Assembly (NCBI GenBank): GCA_002722055.1
Contig: PBKD01000007.1
Coordinates: 1 to 64,000, forward strand
Direction: 5' to 3'
From: Rhodospirillaceae bacterium
GTDB lineage: Bacteria > Pseudomonadota > Alphaproteobacteria > SHVP01
Length of the DNA: 64,000 nucleotides
The notes below the pieces were generated by a model. It searched no databases. It was not told the origin of the DNA and saw only the letters and a list, made by a program, of their open reading frames with translations. Shown here piece by piece: positions 8,521-17,770 of this stretch (positions are counted from its first letter, which is position 1; each line of letters opens with the position of its first letter). A program made the position numbers and the translations under genes.

Positions 8521-9354
8521 ATGGGTTCTTTAGAGGGTAAGGTGGCATTAATAACAGGTGCTGGGCGTCATAAAGGCCTAGGTCAAGCAATGGCTAGGGC
8601 AATTGCAAAAGAAGGAGGTTCAGTTGTTTTGTCAGATATAGGATCAGAACAAGGTTCAAAATTTACAAAAGAGCATATTGGTCTTAATTCCGAGATGGAA
8701 GACATAATTGAGGATATTTTGAAAAGTGGGGGGGATGCAGCCGGTGTTGCTTGTAATGTATTAAATGAGGATGAGGTAAAAAATGCTATTGAATTTAGTG
8801 TTAAGAAATTTGGTAAATTAGACATAATGATTAATAATGCTGGTATTGGTTACCTAATGGAAAAAATTGATAAACTTAGTCAAAGTGATTGGGATACGGT
8901 TTTAAATGTTAATCTTAGAGGAGCCTTTTTTGGAATAAAACATGCCGCTATACAAATGACCTCGCAAGGACATGGTGGAGCTATTATAAATATAGCATCA
9001 CAGGCAGCAAAAAGAGGTTTTCCTGGAGCTGCGGCATATGTTTCTTCAAAGCATGCTTTGGTTGGCCTTACTAGAACTGCTGCATTAGAATTTGCAAGTG
9101 AAAACATTCGAGTAAATTCAATATGCCCAAATCATATAACAACAGGCCTTGGTGATTGGCAAAATAAACATTTTAGTGCAACAAGAGGATATACGGAGCA
9201 GGATTATTTAAAGGCAATGAAAGAGAGAATACCCCTAGGCAGAGTTGGAAAAACTGATGATATAGCAAATATGTGTGTGTTTTTATGTTCAAATAGATCT
9301 TCTTATATTACTGGCCAGAACTTAGATGTTTCTGGGGGTGAGGAGATGCATTAG
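8521..9354 (+). CDS. Short-chain dehydrogenase/reductase (SDR), classical type
   Basis: The 277-residue NAD(P)-dependent oxidoreductase has the Rossmann motif TGAGRHKGLG (12-21), D39 in the cofactor-selecting SDI segment (suggesting NAD), NNAG (105-108), catalytic Ser160 in IAS, and Tyr173-x3-Lys177 in YVSSK. The C-terminus ends SSYITGQNLDVSGGEE, as in FabG-like family members. There is a 20-residue insertion after beta-2 relative to the shortest FabG proteins. It sits in the catabolic block after a GMC oxidoreductase and could carry out the next alcohol or ketone oxidation. GGAG precedes the ATG at six bases. The substrate is not inferable. Confidence 0.9.
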   Translation: MGSLEGKVALITGAGRHKGLGQAMARAIAKEGGSVVLSDIGSEQGSKFTKEHIGLNSEMEDIIEDILKSGGDAAGVACNVLNEDEVKNAIEFSVKKFGKLDIMINNAGIGYLMEKIDKLSQSDWDTVLNVNLRGAFFGIKHAAIQMTSQGHGGAIINIASQAAKRGFPGAAAYVSSKHALVGLTRTAALEFASENIRVNSICPNHITTGLGDWQNKHFSATRGYTEQDYLKAMKERIPLGRVGKTDDIANMCVFLCSNRSSYITGQNLDVSGGEEMH

Positions 9355-9394
9355 ATAATGTTGCACATATATGAAAAAAATTTAAGGAGAAAGA

Positions 9395-10252
9395 ATGAAC
9401 AATACTGCGAAGATTGAATGGCCTAATAAAGCTAAGGTAGGGGTGTCGATTGTTGTTAATGTTGAGGAAGGGTCAGAGATGTCAGTCAGGGAGCCTAATG
9501 ATAAGGGCATGGAGCCAGTTGATGAATTAGGGGTATTTGTAAAGAAACCAATCAGAAATTACTCAAATGAGTCTAACTATGAATATGGAATAAAGGCCGG
9601 ATTTCCTAGAATAGCATATTTACTTGATAAATACGATATTAGATGTACATGGACTACATGCGCTCTTTCTCTTGAGAGAGCTCCTCACATAGCTAAATAT
9701 ATACATGAGAGAAAACATGAAGCATGTTCTCATGGTTACAGATGGGTCCATCAGTTTAGGTTTAATGAGGATGAAGAAAGAGAATTTATTAAGAATGCAA
9801 CTGAATCTATCAAAAAAACAACTGGAACAAGACCTTTTGGGTGGTTATCAAGGTATCTACTTACTGAAAACACAAGAAAGCTTTTGATTGAGGAGGGGTA
9901 TAAATATCATATGGATGATTATTCTGATGATATACCTTTTTGGAGTAATGATAAAAAGATAGTTATATTGCCTTATGCAATAGATACAAATGATATGAAG
10001 TTTTGGACAGATCCTGCTCTTACTCCAGATCAATGGTTGAAGTATGCTAAGGATACATTTGACTGTTTATATTCTGAGGGTTCTCGAGGTATTCAAAAAT
10101 ATATGTCTCTTGGTTTACACCTAAGAATAATAGGAAGGCCAGGCAGAATAGGAGCTTTTGAGGATTTTTTAAAGTATATAAGAGCAAAAAAAGATGTTTG
10201 GATTGGAACTAGGTATGAAATTGCCAAGCTATTTGCTGAGCAAAATTCATAA
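9395..10252 (+). CDS. Polysaccharide deacetylase-family hydrolase, PuuE/cyclic-imidase-like
   Basis: The 285-residue protein has the NodB-type barrel. The first metal-site segment reads VNVEEGSE (22-29), with E24-E25 where classical deacetylases have Asp-Asp. H113 in SHGYRW and the GRPGR segment near the C-terminus are typical of the PuuE branch. That branch includes metal-independent allantoinase and cyclic imidases, which open N-containing rings rather than deacetylating glycans. The assignment to that branch is by motif only. It is preceded by AAGGAG at six-base spacing and followed 9 bp later by a GAF-domain gene. It may hydrolyse a cyclic amide in the pathway encoded here. Confidence 0.75.
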   Translation: MNNTAKIEWPNKAKVGVSIVVNVEEGSEMSVREPNDKGMEPVDELGVFVKKPIRNYSNESNYEYGIKAGFPRIAYLLDKYDIRCTWTTCALSLERAPHIAKYIHERKHEACSHGYRWVHQFRFNEDEEREFIKNATESIKKTTGTRPFGWLSRYLLTENTRKLLIEEGYKYHMDDYSDDIPFWSNDKKIVILPYAIDTNDMKFWTDPALTPDQWLKYAKDTFDCLYSEGSRGIQKYMSLGLHLRIIGRPGRIGAFEDFLKYIRAKKDVWIGTRYEIAKLFAEQNS

Positions 10253-10261
10253 TAAATCAAG

Positions 10262-10840
10262 ATGGTTGAGTACAGTAAATATAATATTGATAGATCTTAT
10301 GACTTTTGGAATATACTTCTTCAAAAATGTCTTGACGAAGATAGTGTCGAATCTGCATTAAGTGTTGTTACTAAAGCTATAATAGAGATTCTTGGAGATA
10401 AATCTGCTCATTTAAAGCCTGGTGGTTTAAGAGATGGTGAGACACAATATTCGGTCTCTGCTGCCGTGATGATATCTAAGGAAAAGAAACTTAATATATT
10501 TTTTGCTCAACAAAATTTTCCAGACCATCAATATAGGCTTAAAATCCCTTTAGACCATGGTCATCCGGGAATTGTAGTAAAAAATGAGCAACCCCTCCTT
10601 CTTTCAAATACAGACGAACACCAAGATTTTAAACAAATTTTAGACACATCTAGAATGGGATCATCTATTTATTATCCATTTTTTTGGAAAGGGCAAATGC
10701 TAGGGCAGTTAATTTGTGGATCTCAAGCTAGAAATACATATAGAAATTTAGACCTTGAGTTAATCAAGCCATTCGCTAAGATTGCTTCTTTATTATGGGT
10801 TTCTCATAATGGTTCGGATACTTTAACTATTGAAAAATAA
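10262..10840 (+). CDS. GAF-domain protein, function unknown
   Basis: The 192-residue soluble protein looks like a single GAF fold across about residues 25-185. Core pieces are SAAVMISKEKKLNIFFAQ, the loop HGHPGIVVKNEQPLLLSN and the strand SSIYYPFFWKGQMLGQLICG. No output domain (histidine kinase, GGDEF or helix-turn-helix) is attached. It might sense a small molecule, or be a stand-alone accessory protein of the pathway. It lies 9 bp behind the PuuE-like hydrolase and 27 bp before the MaoC gene, so it is embedded in the operon. No strong ribosome binding site is seen before the ATG. Confidence 0.65.
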   Translation: MVEYSKYNIDRSYDFWNILLQKCLDEDSVESALSVVTKAIIEILGDKSAHLKPGGLRDGETQYSVSAAVMISKEKKLNIFFAQQNFPDHQYRLKIPLDHGHPGIVVKNEQPLLLSNTDEHQDFKQILDTSRMGSSIYYPFFWKGQMLGQLICGSQARNTYRNLDLELIKPFAKIASLLWVSHNGSDTLTIEK

Positions 10841-10867
10841 AATTATAGGTTTATTTAGGGTGATATC

Positions 10868-11389
10868 ATGGTTGTAATAGCAAAAGAAATTGATAAACAA
10901 AGATATAGAGAATCCCAAGGTCGGTATTATGAAGAGTTTAATATAGGTGATATATATGAGCATAGACCGGGAAGGACCATAACTGAAACTGATAACACGT
11001 GGTTCACCTTACTAACAATGAATCAACATCCAATGCATTTTGATAAAGAATTTGCTGAAGCTAGTGAATTTGGCAAAGTTCTTGTTTGTAGCCCTTTAAC
11101 CCTTGGTATCCTTGTGGGTATGAGCGTCCAAGATACAAGTGGTAAGGCCATTGCAAATCTGGGTTGGAGTGAAATTTCTATCCCTTCCCCACTTTTTGTA
11201 GGTGATACTTTATACGCAGAATCTGAGGTTTTAGGCAAAAGAGAGTCAAAATCTAGAGAAGGCCAGGGTATTGTTACTATAAAAACAATAGGAAAAAACC
11301 AGAAAGATACAACCATTATGAGTTTTGAGAGAAAAATGCTTATTCCAAAAAAGGGATATGCAGTTTACGACAAGGTAAAAAATTACTAG
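10868..11389 (+). CDS. MaoC-family (R)-specific enoyl-CoA hydratase
   Basis: The 173-residue hot-dog fold protein has the family start YYEEFNIGDIYEHRPGRT and the hydratase-2 active-site region TLLTMNQHPMHFD (about 46-58). A second region LFVGDTLYAESEVL is typical of MaoC dehydratases. Such proteins hydrate branched or substituted enoyl-CoAs, for example itaconyl-CoA or mesaconyl-CoA. It is followed 30 bp later by an acyl-CoA dehydrogenase and then by CoA-transferases, a grouping also known from itaconate and C5-dicarboxylate routes. The ATG has a GGGTG just upstream. Family is secure; the substrate is inference. Confidence 0.85.
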   Translation: MVVIAKEIDKQRYRESQGRYYEEFNIGDIYEHRPGRTITETDNTWFTLLTMNQHPMHFDKEFAEASEFGKVLVCSPLTLGILVGMSVQDTSGKAIANLGWSEISIPSPLFVGDTLYAESEVLGKRESKSREGQGIVTIKTIGKNQKDTTIMSFERKMLIPKKGYAVYDKVKNY

Positions 11390-11419
11390 AATAAAATAAA
11401 TTATAGGAGAAATTTAATA

Positions 11420-12598
11420 ATGAGTGTTGCAGAACAAATTAATTATGAAGGCTTAACAAAAGATGAAGAAGTCCAGATTTTTGAGGCAATTGATAAATGG
11501 CTTGAAAGAGATGTCCGTCCAATTGTTAAAAAATATGATCATGCCGATAAATATCCCCATGAAATAGTGGAACAGATGAAGGAGTTGGGATTATTTGGGG
11601 CTATTATTGATCAGAAGTATGGTGGACTTGGCATGTCTGCTGCAACATATGCTAAAGTTGTAATGAGAATTAGCGAAGTTTGGATGGCAATTACCGGAAT
11701 TTTTAATTCCCATCTGATTATGGCCACTCTTGTTCAAAGATTTGGAACTGAAGAACAAAAACAATATTTTCTGCCCCGTTTTGCCTCAGGAGAATTACGT
11801 GGCGGATTAGGATTAACAGAGCCTAATGCTGGAACTGATTTACAAAGTATAAGAACAAAAGCAATAAAAAATGGTGATCATTATATAATTAATGGAAGCA
11901 AAACTTGGATTAGTAATGGTATACAAGGTACTTGCTTTGCTCTTTTAACAAAAACTAATCCAGATATTTCTCCAGCTCATAAGGGTATGTCTTTTTTCAT
12001 AGTAGAGAAGGCCGAAGGTTTTACAGTATCAAAGAAAATGGAAAAACTTGGTTATAAAAGTATTGATTCAGCAGAATTAGTATTTGAGAATTTTAAGGTT
12101 CCAGCAAAAAATCTTGTATGTGGAGAAGAAGGACAAGGATTTTACCAGGCTGCAGGTGGCCTTGAGATTGGACGAATTAATGTTGCTGCTAGGGGTGTGG
12201 CTATAGCGTCCGCTGCTCTTAAAGATTCTGTAAGATATTCACAAGAGCGCCAAACATTTGGCAAACCAATTTATAAGCACCAAGCAATTCAGCTTAAGTT
12301 AGGTGATATGGCCACTAAAGTAGAAGCTGCACGTTTATTAGTTATGCAAGCTGCTGAGGCTTACGACCGTGAGGAGCGTTGTGATATGGAAGCAGGTATG
12401 GCAAAGTATTTTGCTTCAGAGATAGCCGTAGAATGTGCTTTAGAGGCTATGAGAATTCATGGCGGTTATGGCTATTCAAAAGAATTTGATATAGAAAGAT
12501 ACTTTAGAGATGCTCCACTAATGTGTATTGGAGAAGGCACAAATGAAATACAAAGGATGATCATTGCTAAGCAATTAATTGCTAGGAATCCAATCTAA
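11420..12598 (+). CDS. Acyl-CoA dehydrogenase (FAD)
   Basis: The 392-residue protein has the full acyl-CoA dehydrogenase layout: an N-terminal helical domain, a middle beta-domain with LTEPNAGTD (substrate/FAD contact) and WISNG, and a C-terminal helical domain. In the last domain, RQTFGKPIYKHQAIQ and MRIHGGYGYSKEFDIERYFRD are classic. The GEGTNEIQR motif gives the presumptive catalytic base Glu near 372. Electrons would pass to ETF. Which acyl-CoA is oxidised is unknown; the neighbouring MaoC and CoA-transferase genes suggest a short-chain or branched dicarboxyl-type substrate. An AGGAG lies 12 bases before the ATG. A 101-bp AT-rich gap with no confident promoter separates it from the next gene. 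Confidence 0.92.
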   Translation: MSVAEQINYEGLTKDEEVQIFEAIDKWLERDVRPIVKKYDHADKYPHEIVEQMKELGLFGAIIDQKYGGLGMSAATYAKVVMRISEVWMAITGIFNSHLIMATLVQRFGTEEQKQYFLPRFASGELRGGLGLTEPNAGTDLQSIRTKAIKNGDHYIINGSKTWISNGIQGTCFALLTKTNPDISPAHKGMSFFIVEKAEGFTVSKKMEKLGYKSIDSAELVFENFKVPAKNLVCGEEGQGFYQAAGGLEIGRINVAARGVAIASAALKDSVRYSQERQTFGKPIYKHQAIQLKLGDMATKVEAARLLVMQAAEAYDREERCDMEAGMAKYFASEIAVECALEAMRIHGGYGYSKEFDIERYFRDAPLMCIGEGTNEIQRMIIAKQLIARNPI

Positions 12599-12699
12599 AA
12601 TTTTTTTAATCTATAATGAATTAATTTAACTATTATTTTTGGGAAATTTTTATAATCTTTGTCTAGTAAGATTAGCATTTTAATTTATAGGGGTTTCTT

Positions 12700-13890
12700 A
12701 TGAGTCTTCCATTAGAAGGTGTGCGTATATTAGCAGTAGAACATTATGGCGCTGGACCATTCGGTTCCATGCATCTTGCTGATTTAGGTGCAGATGTAAT
12801 TAAAATCGAAAACAAAGCTGTAGGAGGTGATAGTGCTCGTCATGTTGCCCCGTATTTATTAGGAGATAATGATAGTCAATTTTTTCAATCAATGAATAGA
12901 AATAAAAGGAGTATGGCATTAGACTTAAAATCCTCCGAGGGTAGAAAAATTTTTGAAAAACTTGTAGCTACTGCAGACGGAGTTACAAGTAATCTTAGAG
13001 GTGACCAACCTGAAAAATTAAAATTAACATATAAAGACCTCTCACAATTTAATAAGAAAATAGTTTGTGCTCATATTTCAGCCTACGGTAGATCTGGACC
13101 CAGGGTAAACTGGCCAGGTTATGATTACCTCATGCAAGGAGAGACTGGTTTTATGTATTTAACAGGAGAACCAGATGGCCCTCCATCTAGGATGGGTCTT
13201 TCTATTGTAGACTGGACAACTGGTCTTACTAATATGCTTGGCCTTGTCTCATCTATTTTAAGTGCAAAAGGAACTGGAATAGGAAGAGATATTGATGTTA
13301 GCCTTTTTGATACAGCATTATTTCAAACATCTTATACCTCTATATGGTACCTTAATGAATCACATAAAACCGAGAGAACACCAAGATCTGCTCATCCAGT
13401 TTTAGTCCCTTCGCAGTTATTCAAGGCAAAAGATGGATGGCTATATGTAATGGCAATGACTGAAAAATTCTGGAAGATTATTATTGATGAAACAGAGAGT
13501 CAAAAAATTTCAGAAGACCCTAGATTTACGGATTTTAAGTCTAGGCTTGAAAACCGTGATGAATTAACTGAGGTTTTAGATAGAGTATTTATAAAAAAGA
13601 CTGTATCAGACTGGATGGAAATTTTTGCTGGGAAGATACCTATTGGACCCGTGTATGATTTGGATCAAGCTTTAGATAATCCTTTTGTAAAGGAAAGAGG
13701 AATGATTCAAAGTTTTTCACATCCTGATAAGGAAAAACTTAGGACTTTGTCAAATCCAATTTTGGTTAATGGGGAGAGGTTACCTGTTCAACGTGCCCCT
13801 AAATTAGGTGAGAACAGCGATGAAATTCTTGAAGACCTGGGTTATTCAACACAAGAAATAGAATTAATGAAAAAAAATAAAATTATTTAG
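12700..13890 (+). CDS. Family III CoA-transferase (CaiB/BaiF), copy 1
   Basis: The 396-residue protein has the interlocked CaiB fold signatures: an N-terminal VRILAVEHYGAGPFGSMHLADLGADVIKIE and NRNKRSMALDLKS. The expected catalytic Asp is D171 in SIVDWTTG, in register with Asp169 of formyl-CoA transferase. These enzymes move CoA between carboxylic acids without forming free thioester hydrolysis products. The partner acids cannot be inferred. A second, only distantly similar member begins 17 bp downstream, so the two may act on different acids or form a heteromeric pair. AGGGG lies seven bases before the ATG. Confidence 0.9.
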   Translation: MSLPLEGVRILAVEHYGAGPFGSMHLADLGADVIKIENKAVGGDSARHVAPYLLGDNDSQFFQSMNRNKRSMALDLKSSEGRKIFEKLVATADGVTSNLRGDQPEKLKLTYKDLSQFNKKIVCAHISAYGRSGPRVNWPGYDYLMQGETGFMYLTGEPDGPPSRMGLSIVDWTTGLTNMLGLVSSILSAKGTGIGRDIDVSLFDTALFQTSYTSIWYLNESHKTERTPRSAHPVLVPSQLFKAKDGWLYVMAMTEKFWKIIIDETESQKISEDPRFTDFKSRLENRDELTEVLDRVFIKKTVSDWMEIFAGKIPIGPVYDLDQALDNPFVKERGMIQSFSHPDKEKLRTLSNPILVNGERLPVQRAPKLGENSDEILEDLGYSTQEIELMKKNKII

Positions 13891-13906
13891 ATTTTGGGAG
13901 GGTGTT

Positions 13907-15082
13907 ATGAAGTTAGAAGGTCTCAAAGTAATCGATTTATCCTTATTTTTGCCTGGACCGGCTGTTACTCTAATGATGGCAGATCATGGCGCAGAGGTAA
14001 TAAAAATTGAAAATCCCAATATTCCCGAACCCACACGTTCATCTCAATTTTTTCCATGGGTCCAAGGAGAATCAACCGTAGTTTTTAGGACTACTCAAAG
14101 AGGAAAGAAAAGCCTTACATTAAATTTAAAAGAAGAAGAAGGAAAAAAAATTTTATATAAACTTGTTGAAGAGGCAGATGTATTCGTGGAGTCTTTTAGG
14201 CCTGGAGTAATGTCAAGGCTTGGAATCGATTATGATACTTTATCAAAAATAAATAAAAAACTTGTTTATTGTTCGATGTCTGCTTTCGGACAAGATGGGC
14301 CATGGAGAGATAAACCAGCCCATGATACTGCAGCTGTTGCAGCAGCTGGTATACTTAGTCTAACTAAGTCTCCAGAAGAAAATGGCAGCCCAGCTATTAT
14401 CGGTGTTGCTATTTCAGATATGCTCTCATCACACTTGGCGTTTGGAGGAATCATGATGGCTCTTTATAGAGCTAAAACCTCTGGAGTGGGTGACTATGTT
14501 GATATAAGTATGTTTGAAAGTGTTTTGAATGCTTCTCCAAATATTGTAGGCCCAGTGTTTGGAGGAAATGCAGTTCCAAAAAGATTAAGTGAAAGAACTC
14601 ATGGTGGCAATGCAATGCTTAATATATACAAAGTTAAAGGAGATAATTTTATTGCCCTTGGTGGAGGAGAGCATAAATTTGTAAAAGAGCTTTTTGAAGG
14701 GTTAGGTCGTCCTGAGTTTATTGATGCTGTAACTGGTCCAGCAGGTGAAGGTCATTGGCCTGCAATCAAGTTTTTGAGAGATGAGTTTCTAAAGAAAGAT
14801 AAACTAGGTTGGGAAAAATGGTTTAATGGAAAAGATATTTGTTGGATGCATGTTTGTGATTTAAAAGAGGCTTGGGACTCTCCTCAGGTATGGGAGCGTC
14901 AAATGAGAGTTAAAGATCCTGATGGTAATGACCATATTGGTATTCCTATAAAGTTTATGAATGAGCCTGGTAGAATAAACTTTGCATTACCTAAACACGG
15001 TGAACATTCGAAAGAAATTTTAAAATCTTTAAAATATCAAGAGAATGATATAGAAGATCTAAAGTCAAAAGGTGTAATCTGA
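13907..15082 (+). CDS. Family III CoA-transferase (CaiB/BaiF), copy 2
   Basis: The 391-residue paralogue has the N-terminal VIDLSLFLPGPAVTLMMADHGAEVIKIE, the QRGKKSLTLNLK segment and D171 in AISDMLSS at the catalytic position. The remainder includes HGGNAML and the C-terminal GEHSKEILKSL. It differs widely from copy 1, so this is not a recent duplication. GGGAGG lies seven to eight bases before the ATG. Its stop codon (15080-15082) directly abuts the stop of the convergent 4-hydroxybutyrate-type CoA-transferase gene, leaving no room for a terminator. Substrates are unknown. Confidence 0.9.
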   Translation: MKLEGLKVIDLSLFLPGPAVTLMMADHGAEVIKIENPNIPEPTRSSQFFPWVQGESTVVFRTTQRGKKSLTLNLKEEEGKKILYKLVEEADVFVESFRPGVMSRLGIDYDTLSKINKKLVYCSMSAFGQDGPWRDKPAHDTAAVAAAGILSLTKSPEENGSPAIIGVAISDMLSSHLAFGGIMMALYRAKTSGVGDYVDISMFESVLNASPNIVGPVFGGNAVPKRLSERTHGGNAMLNIYKVKGDNFIALGGGEHKFVKELFEGLGRPEFIDAVTGPAGEGHWPAIKFLRDEFLKKDKLGWEKWFNGKDICWMHVCDLKEAWDSPQVWERQMRVKDPDGNDHIGIPIKFMNEPGRINFALPKHGEHSKEILKSLKYQENDIEDLKSKGVI

Positions 15083-16348
15083 TTAAATTCCTGGAATTTT
15101 TTTTCTACATTCCTCTAATTGATCAATGAATTGAGGTGCAGCTGCTTTATATATCAATTCGTTAGTTCTTTCTGTAGTAGATTTGTTTCTTAGGTCTGCT
15201 ATCCCATTTTCAGTAATAACAAAATCAATATCTGCCCTTGGTACAGTTGAGATTGTATTTGGAAGAAAATCACATACTATCCTTGATCTTTTTCCATCAG
15301 AGGTTGTTGATACAAGGGCGATGATTGCTTTACCATTTTTAGACCGTCTACCTCCTCTCAGAAAATCAACTAGTCCTCCTCCACCTGAAACTTGAGTGCC
15401 ATTAATCATTTCTGCATTTGCTTGCCCAAGAAGGTCAACCTCTATTGCAGAATTAATAGCTATCAAATTATCAATTTTTTCAAGAACATTTATATTATGT
15501 GTGAAAGTTACAGGCTTAAAATATATATCTGGGCAATCAGCTACAAAGTCATATAGTTTTCTTGTTCCAACGGCTACTCCAGTAGTAATTGGCTGATGAG
15601 TTTCAGATAACTTACTTATTGCTCCAGAATTATATAAATCAATGATTGGATCACAAATCATACCACCATGGATAGACAAATTTTTTCTTGTTTTAAGTGG
15701 CTCAAGAACAGTAGATTGAATCTTACCAATTCCAATTTCAACTGTATCTCCATCATTTATCAAAGAAGCTACATTCTGGCCAAGTTTAACTAAAGGATCA
15801 TTTGCAATTCCAATATCATACTCAAGGACGTTGAAATCTTTCTCAAAAAAATAATCCAGGTCACTGAATTTAATTAATGGAGAATTTGGTGGAGATGGCA
15901 TGTTCGGATTTATATGGGCAATAATTTTTTTTGATTTATCAAAAACAGAAGGAGGGAAATCAGCGGCAATGCCAAAACTACATAACCCTTCTGAGTTAGG
16001 TGGGCTAAGGTGAAGAAATGTTAAATCATAATCAAAAGTCCTAAGATATGATGTTACATCTGAATAATGTAATGGAATATATGATGTCCTTCCGCTAAGA
16101 AAAGTTTTTTTTAATGCAGGCGTTACGAAAAATGTGGTTGCTTTAGCTGTTTCATTCAAGTCAGCATAATCGAGATTATTAACACCTGGAATCCACACTC
16201 CGATTAGATGAACATTATCTAGGCATTCTGGATTTTGCTTCATCACTTCTGCTACAAGTAAAGATTCACCCCCACAGTTAGGCATGTAAATTTTCATATT
16301 CTTTGAAATCATGTTAGGAATATCATTAGGGTTAATTTCTTTTGGCAT
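15083..16348 (-). CDS. Acetyl-CoA hydrolase/4-hydroxybutyrate-type CoA-transferase
   Basis: The 421-residue family I CoA-transferase has the presumed catalytic Glu303 in INSAIEVDLLGQ. It also has the glycine-rich VSGGGGLVDFLRGGR and the C-terminal ITENGIADLRNKSTTER, all typical of the Cat1/Cat2/AbfT group. Members transfer CoA from acetyl-CoA or succinyl-CoA to 4-hydroxybutyrate, itaconate or similar acids. Itaconate CoA-transferase of Pseudomonas and Yersinia belongs here too, as far as I recall. It is the only - strand gene inside an otherwise + strand stretch and is divergent from the MmgE/PrpD pair across 78 bp. A GGTTA precedes the ATG. Confidence 0.88.
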   Translation of the reverse strand: MPKEINPNDIPNMISKNMKIYMPNCGGESLLVAEVMKQNPECLDNVHLIGVWIPGVNNLDYADLNETAKATTFFVTPALKKTFLSGRTSYIPLHYSDVTSYLRTFDYDLTFLHLSPPNSEGLCSFGIAADFPPSVFDKSKKIIAHINPNMPSPPNSPLIKFSDLDYFFEKDFNVLEYDIGIANDPLVKLGQNVASLINDGDTVEIGIGKIQSTVLEPLKTRKNLSIHGGMICDPIIDLYNSGAISKLSETHQPITTGVAVGTRKLYDFVADCPDIYFKPVTFTHNINVLEKIDNLIAINSAIEVDLLGQANAEMINGTQVSGGGGLVDFLRGGRRSKNGKAIIALVSTTSDGKRSRIVCDFLPNTISTVPRADIDFVITENGIADLRNKSTTERTNELIYKAAAPQFIDQLEECRKKIPGI

Positions 16349-16426
16349 TTTTTAACCTTTTTTGTGTTAATTATTTCTTCGTATGATAGCATTAATTTCT
16401 TTAAGATCGATTGAATAAATATATTA

Positions 16427-17770
16427 ATGGAAAAAAAATCTTTAACAGCAAATTTGGTTGAGGGATTAAACAAAGAAATAACCTCTCAAGATAGATATAG
16501 AGCATCGCTTCATTTCTTAGATTGGATAGGTTGTGCTTTTATAGGATCTGTTTCAGGTACAGGGAAAGTATTTTATGATTTCTCAATAAGTTCTATGAAA
16601 GGTAACGCAGCTATATTAAATGGAGAATTGTGCCCTCCTGAAGTAGCATCATTTGTAAATGGATCCCTTGGTAATATATTTGAAATGGATGATATACATA
16701 GGACATCTATACTTCACCCTGGGCCTGTAATTATCCCTGCAGCTCTTGCCGCAGCTCAAGAGTATTCATCAAATAGTGAAACTTTTCTAAATTCTATTAT
16801 ATGTGGATATGAGGCAATGATCCGACTAGGTGAATCTATTGGTAAGGAACATTATAAATTTTTTCATAACACAGCAACCTGTGGATCTTTTGGTTCCGGT
16901 ATTGCTGTAGGTAAGGTGTTAAACCTTAATGATGAACAGTTAATTAATGTTTTAGGTAATTGTGGAAGTGTTATTGGTGGCTTGTGGCAAATGAGGAATG
17001 AAGACGTAATGACCAAACAATTTCATAATGCTAATGCAGCAAGAACTGGTTTTACTACAGCAATTTTAGCAAAAAATGGGCTTACAGGCCCAAAGTTTAT
17101 TCTCGAGGGCCCCCAAGGCGTGTATGCAGCTATAGGAAAGGATGGCGACCCACAAAAAATTATATCAGATAACTATCCAAATTGGAAAATCTTTGACACA
17201 AGTTTTAAACCTTGGGCTGCATGTAGACACGCCCATCCGGTTATAGACGCAACATTAAACCTTAAAAAAAAGATTAGTCCAGCTGATATTAATAATGTTA
17301 AAATTAAAACGTACAAAGATGCAATTAAATTTTGTGATAGAGTTTCTCCTAAAAATGTTATTGATGCAAAATTTAGTCTGCAACATGTTTTTGCTACTAC
17401 ATTAATTGATGGACCTCCAAGTATATCTTCATTTGATGAGAAAAACTATAAAAGAGGTGATATTGACTCATTAAGAAAAAAAATAAATTTAGTGGTTAGT
17501 CAAAAAATTGAAGAATCTTACCCTGAACACTATGGAGCAGAGCTAGAAATTGATCTTTATAGTGGCGATAAACTCAAGGTGTTTCAAAAAGATGCTCTTG
17601 GTGATCCAGGTAATCCAATTACTGAGAGAGATGTTATAAAAAAATTTATTACTCTGATGAATGCTGCAAATATCAAGTCTTTAAGAATTGATGATATTAT
17701 AAACTGTGTTTTAGGTTTATCTAATGGTGGTGAATTAGGAAAACTAGAAAGGTTGCTGGTACAAAAATGA
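16427..17770 (+). CDS. MmgE/PrpD-family protein, copy 1
   Basis: The 447-residue protein matches the MmgE/PrpD family: an all-helical N-terminal domain with HFLDWIGCAFIGS, the substrate-pocket stretch EMDDIHRTSILHPGPVIIPAAL, and CGYEAMIRLG. A C-terminal alpha/beta domain has FKPWAACRHAHPVIDA. Family members include 2-methylcitrate dehydratase, cis-aconitate decarboxylase (which makes itaconate) and iminodisuccinate epimerase. The exact reaction cannot be assigned. Its TGA overlaps the ATG of a second family member by four bases (ATGA), pointing to coupled translation and perhaps a heteromeric enzyme. No Shine-Dalgarno sequence is visible before its ATG. Confidence 0.88.
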   Translation: MEKKSLTANLVEGLNKEITSQDRYRASLHFLDWIGCAFIGSVSGTGKVFYDFSISSMKGNAAILNGELCPPEVASFVNGSLGNIFEMDDIHRTSILHPGPVIIPAALAAAQEYSSNSETFLNSIICGYEAMIRLGESIGKEHYKFFHNTATCGSFGSGIAVGKVLNLNDEQLINVLGNCGSVIGGLWQMRNEDVMTKQFHNANAARTGFTTAILAKNGLTGPKFILEGPQGVYAAIGKDGDPQKIISDNYPNWKIFDTSFKPWAACRHAHPVIDATLNLKKKISPADINNVKIKTYKDAIKFCDRVSPKNVIDAKFSLQHVFATTLIDGPPSISSFDEKNYKRGDIDSLRKKINLVVSQKIEESYPEHYGAELEIDLYSGDKLKVFQKDALGDPGNPITERDVIKKFITLMNAANIKSLRIDDIINCVLGLSNGGELGKLERLLVQK

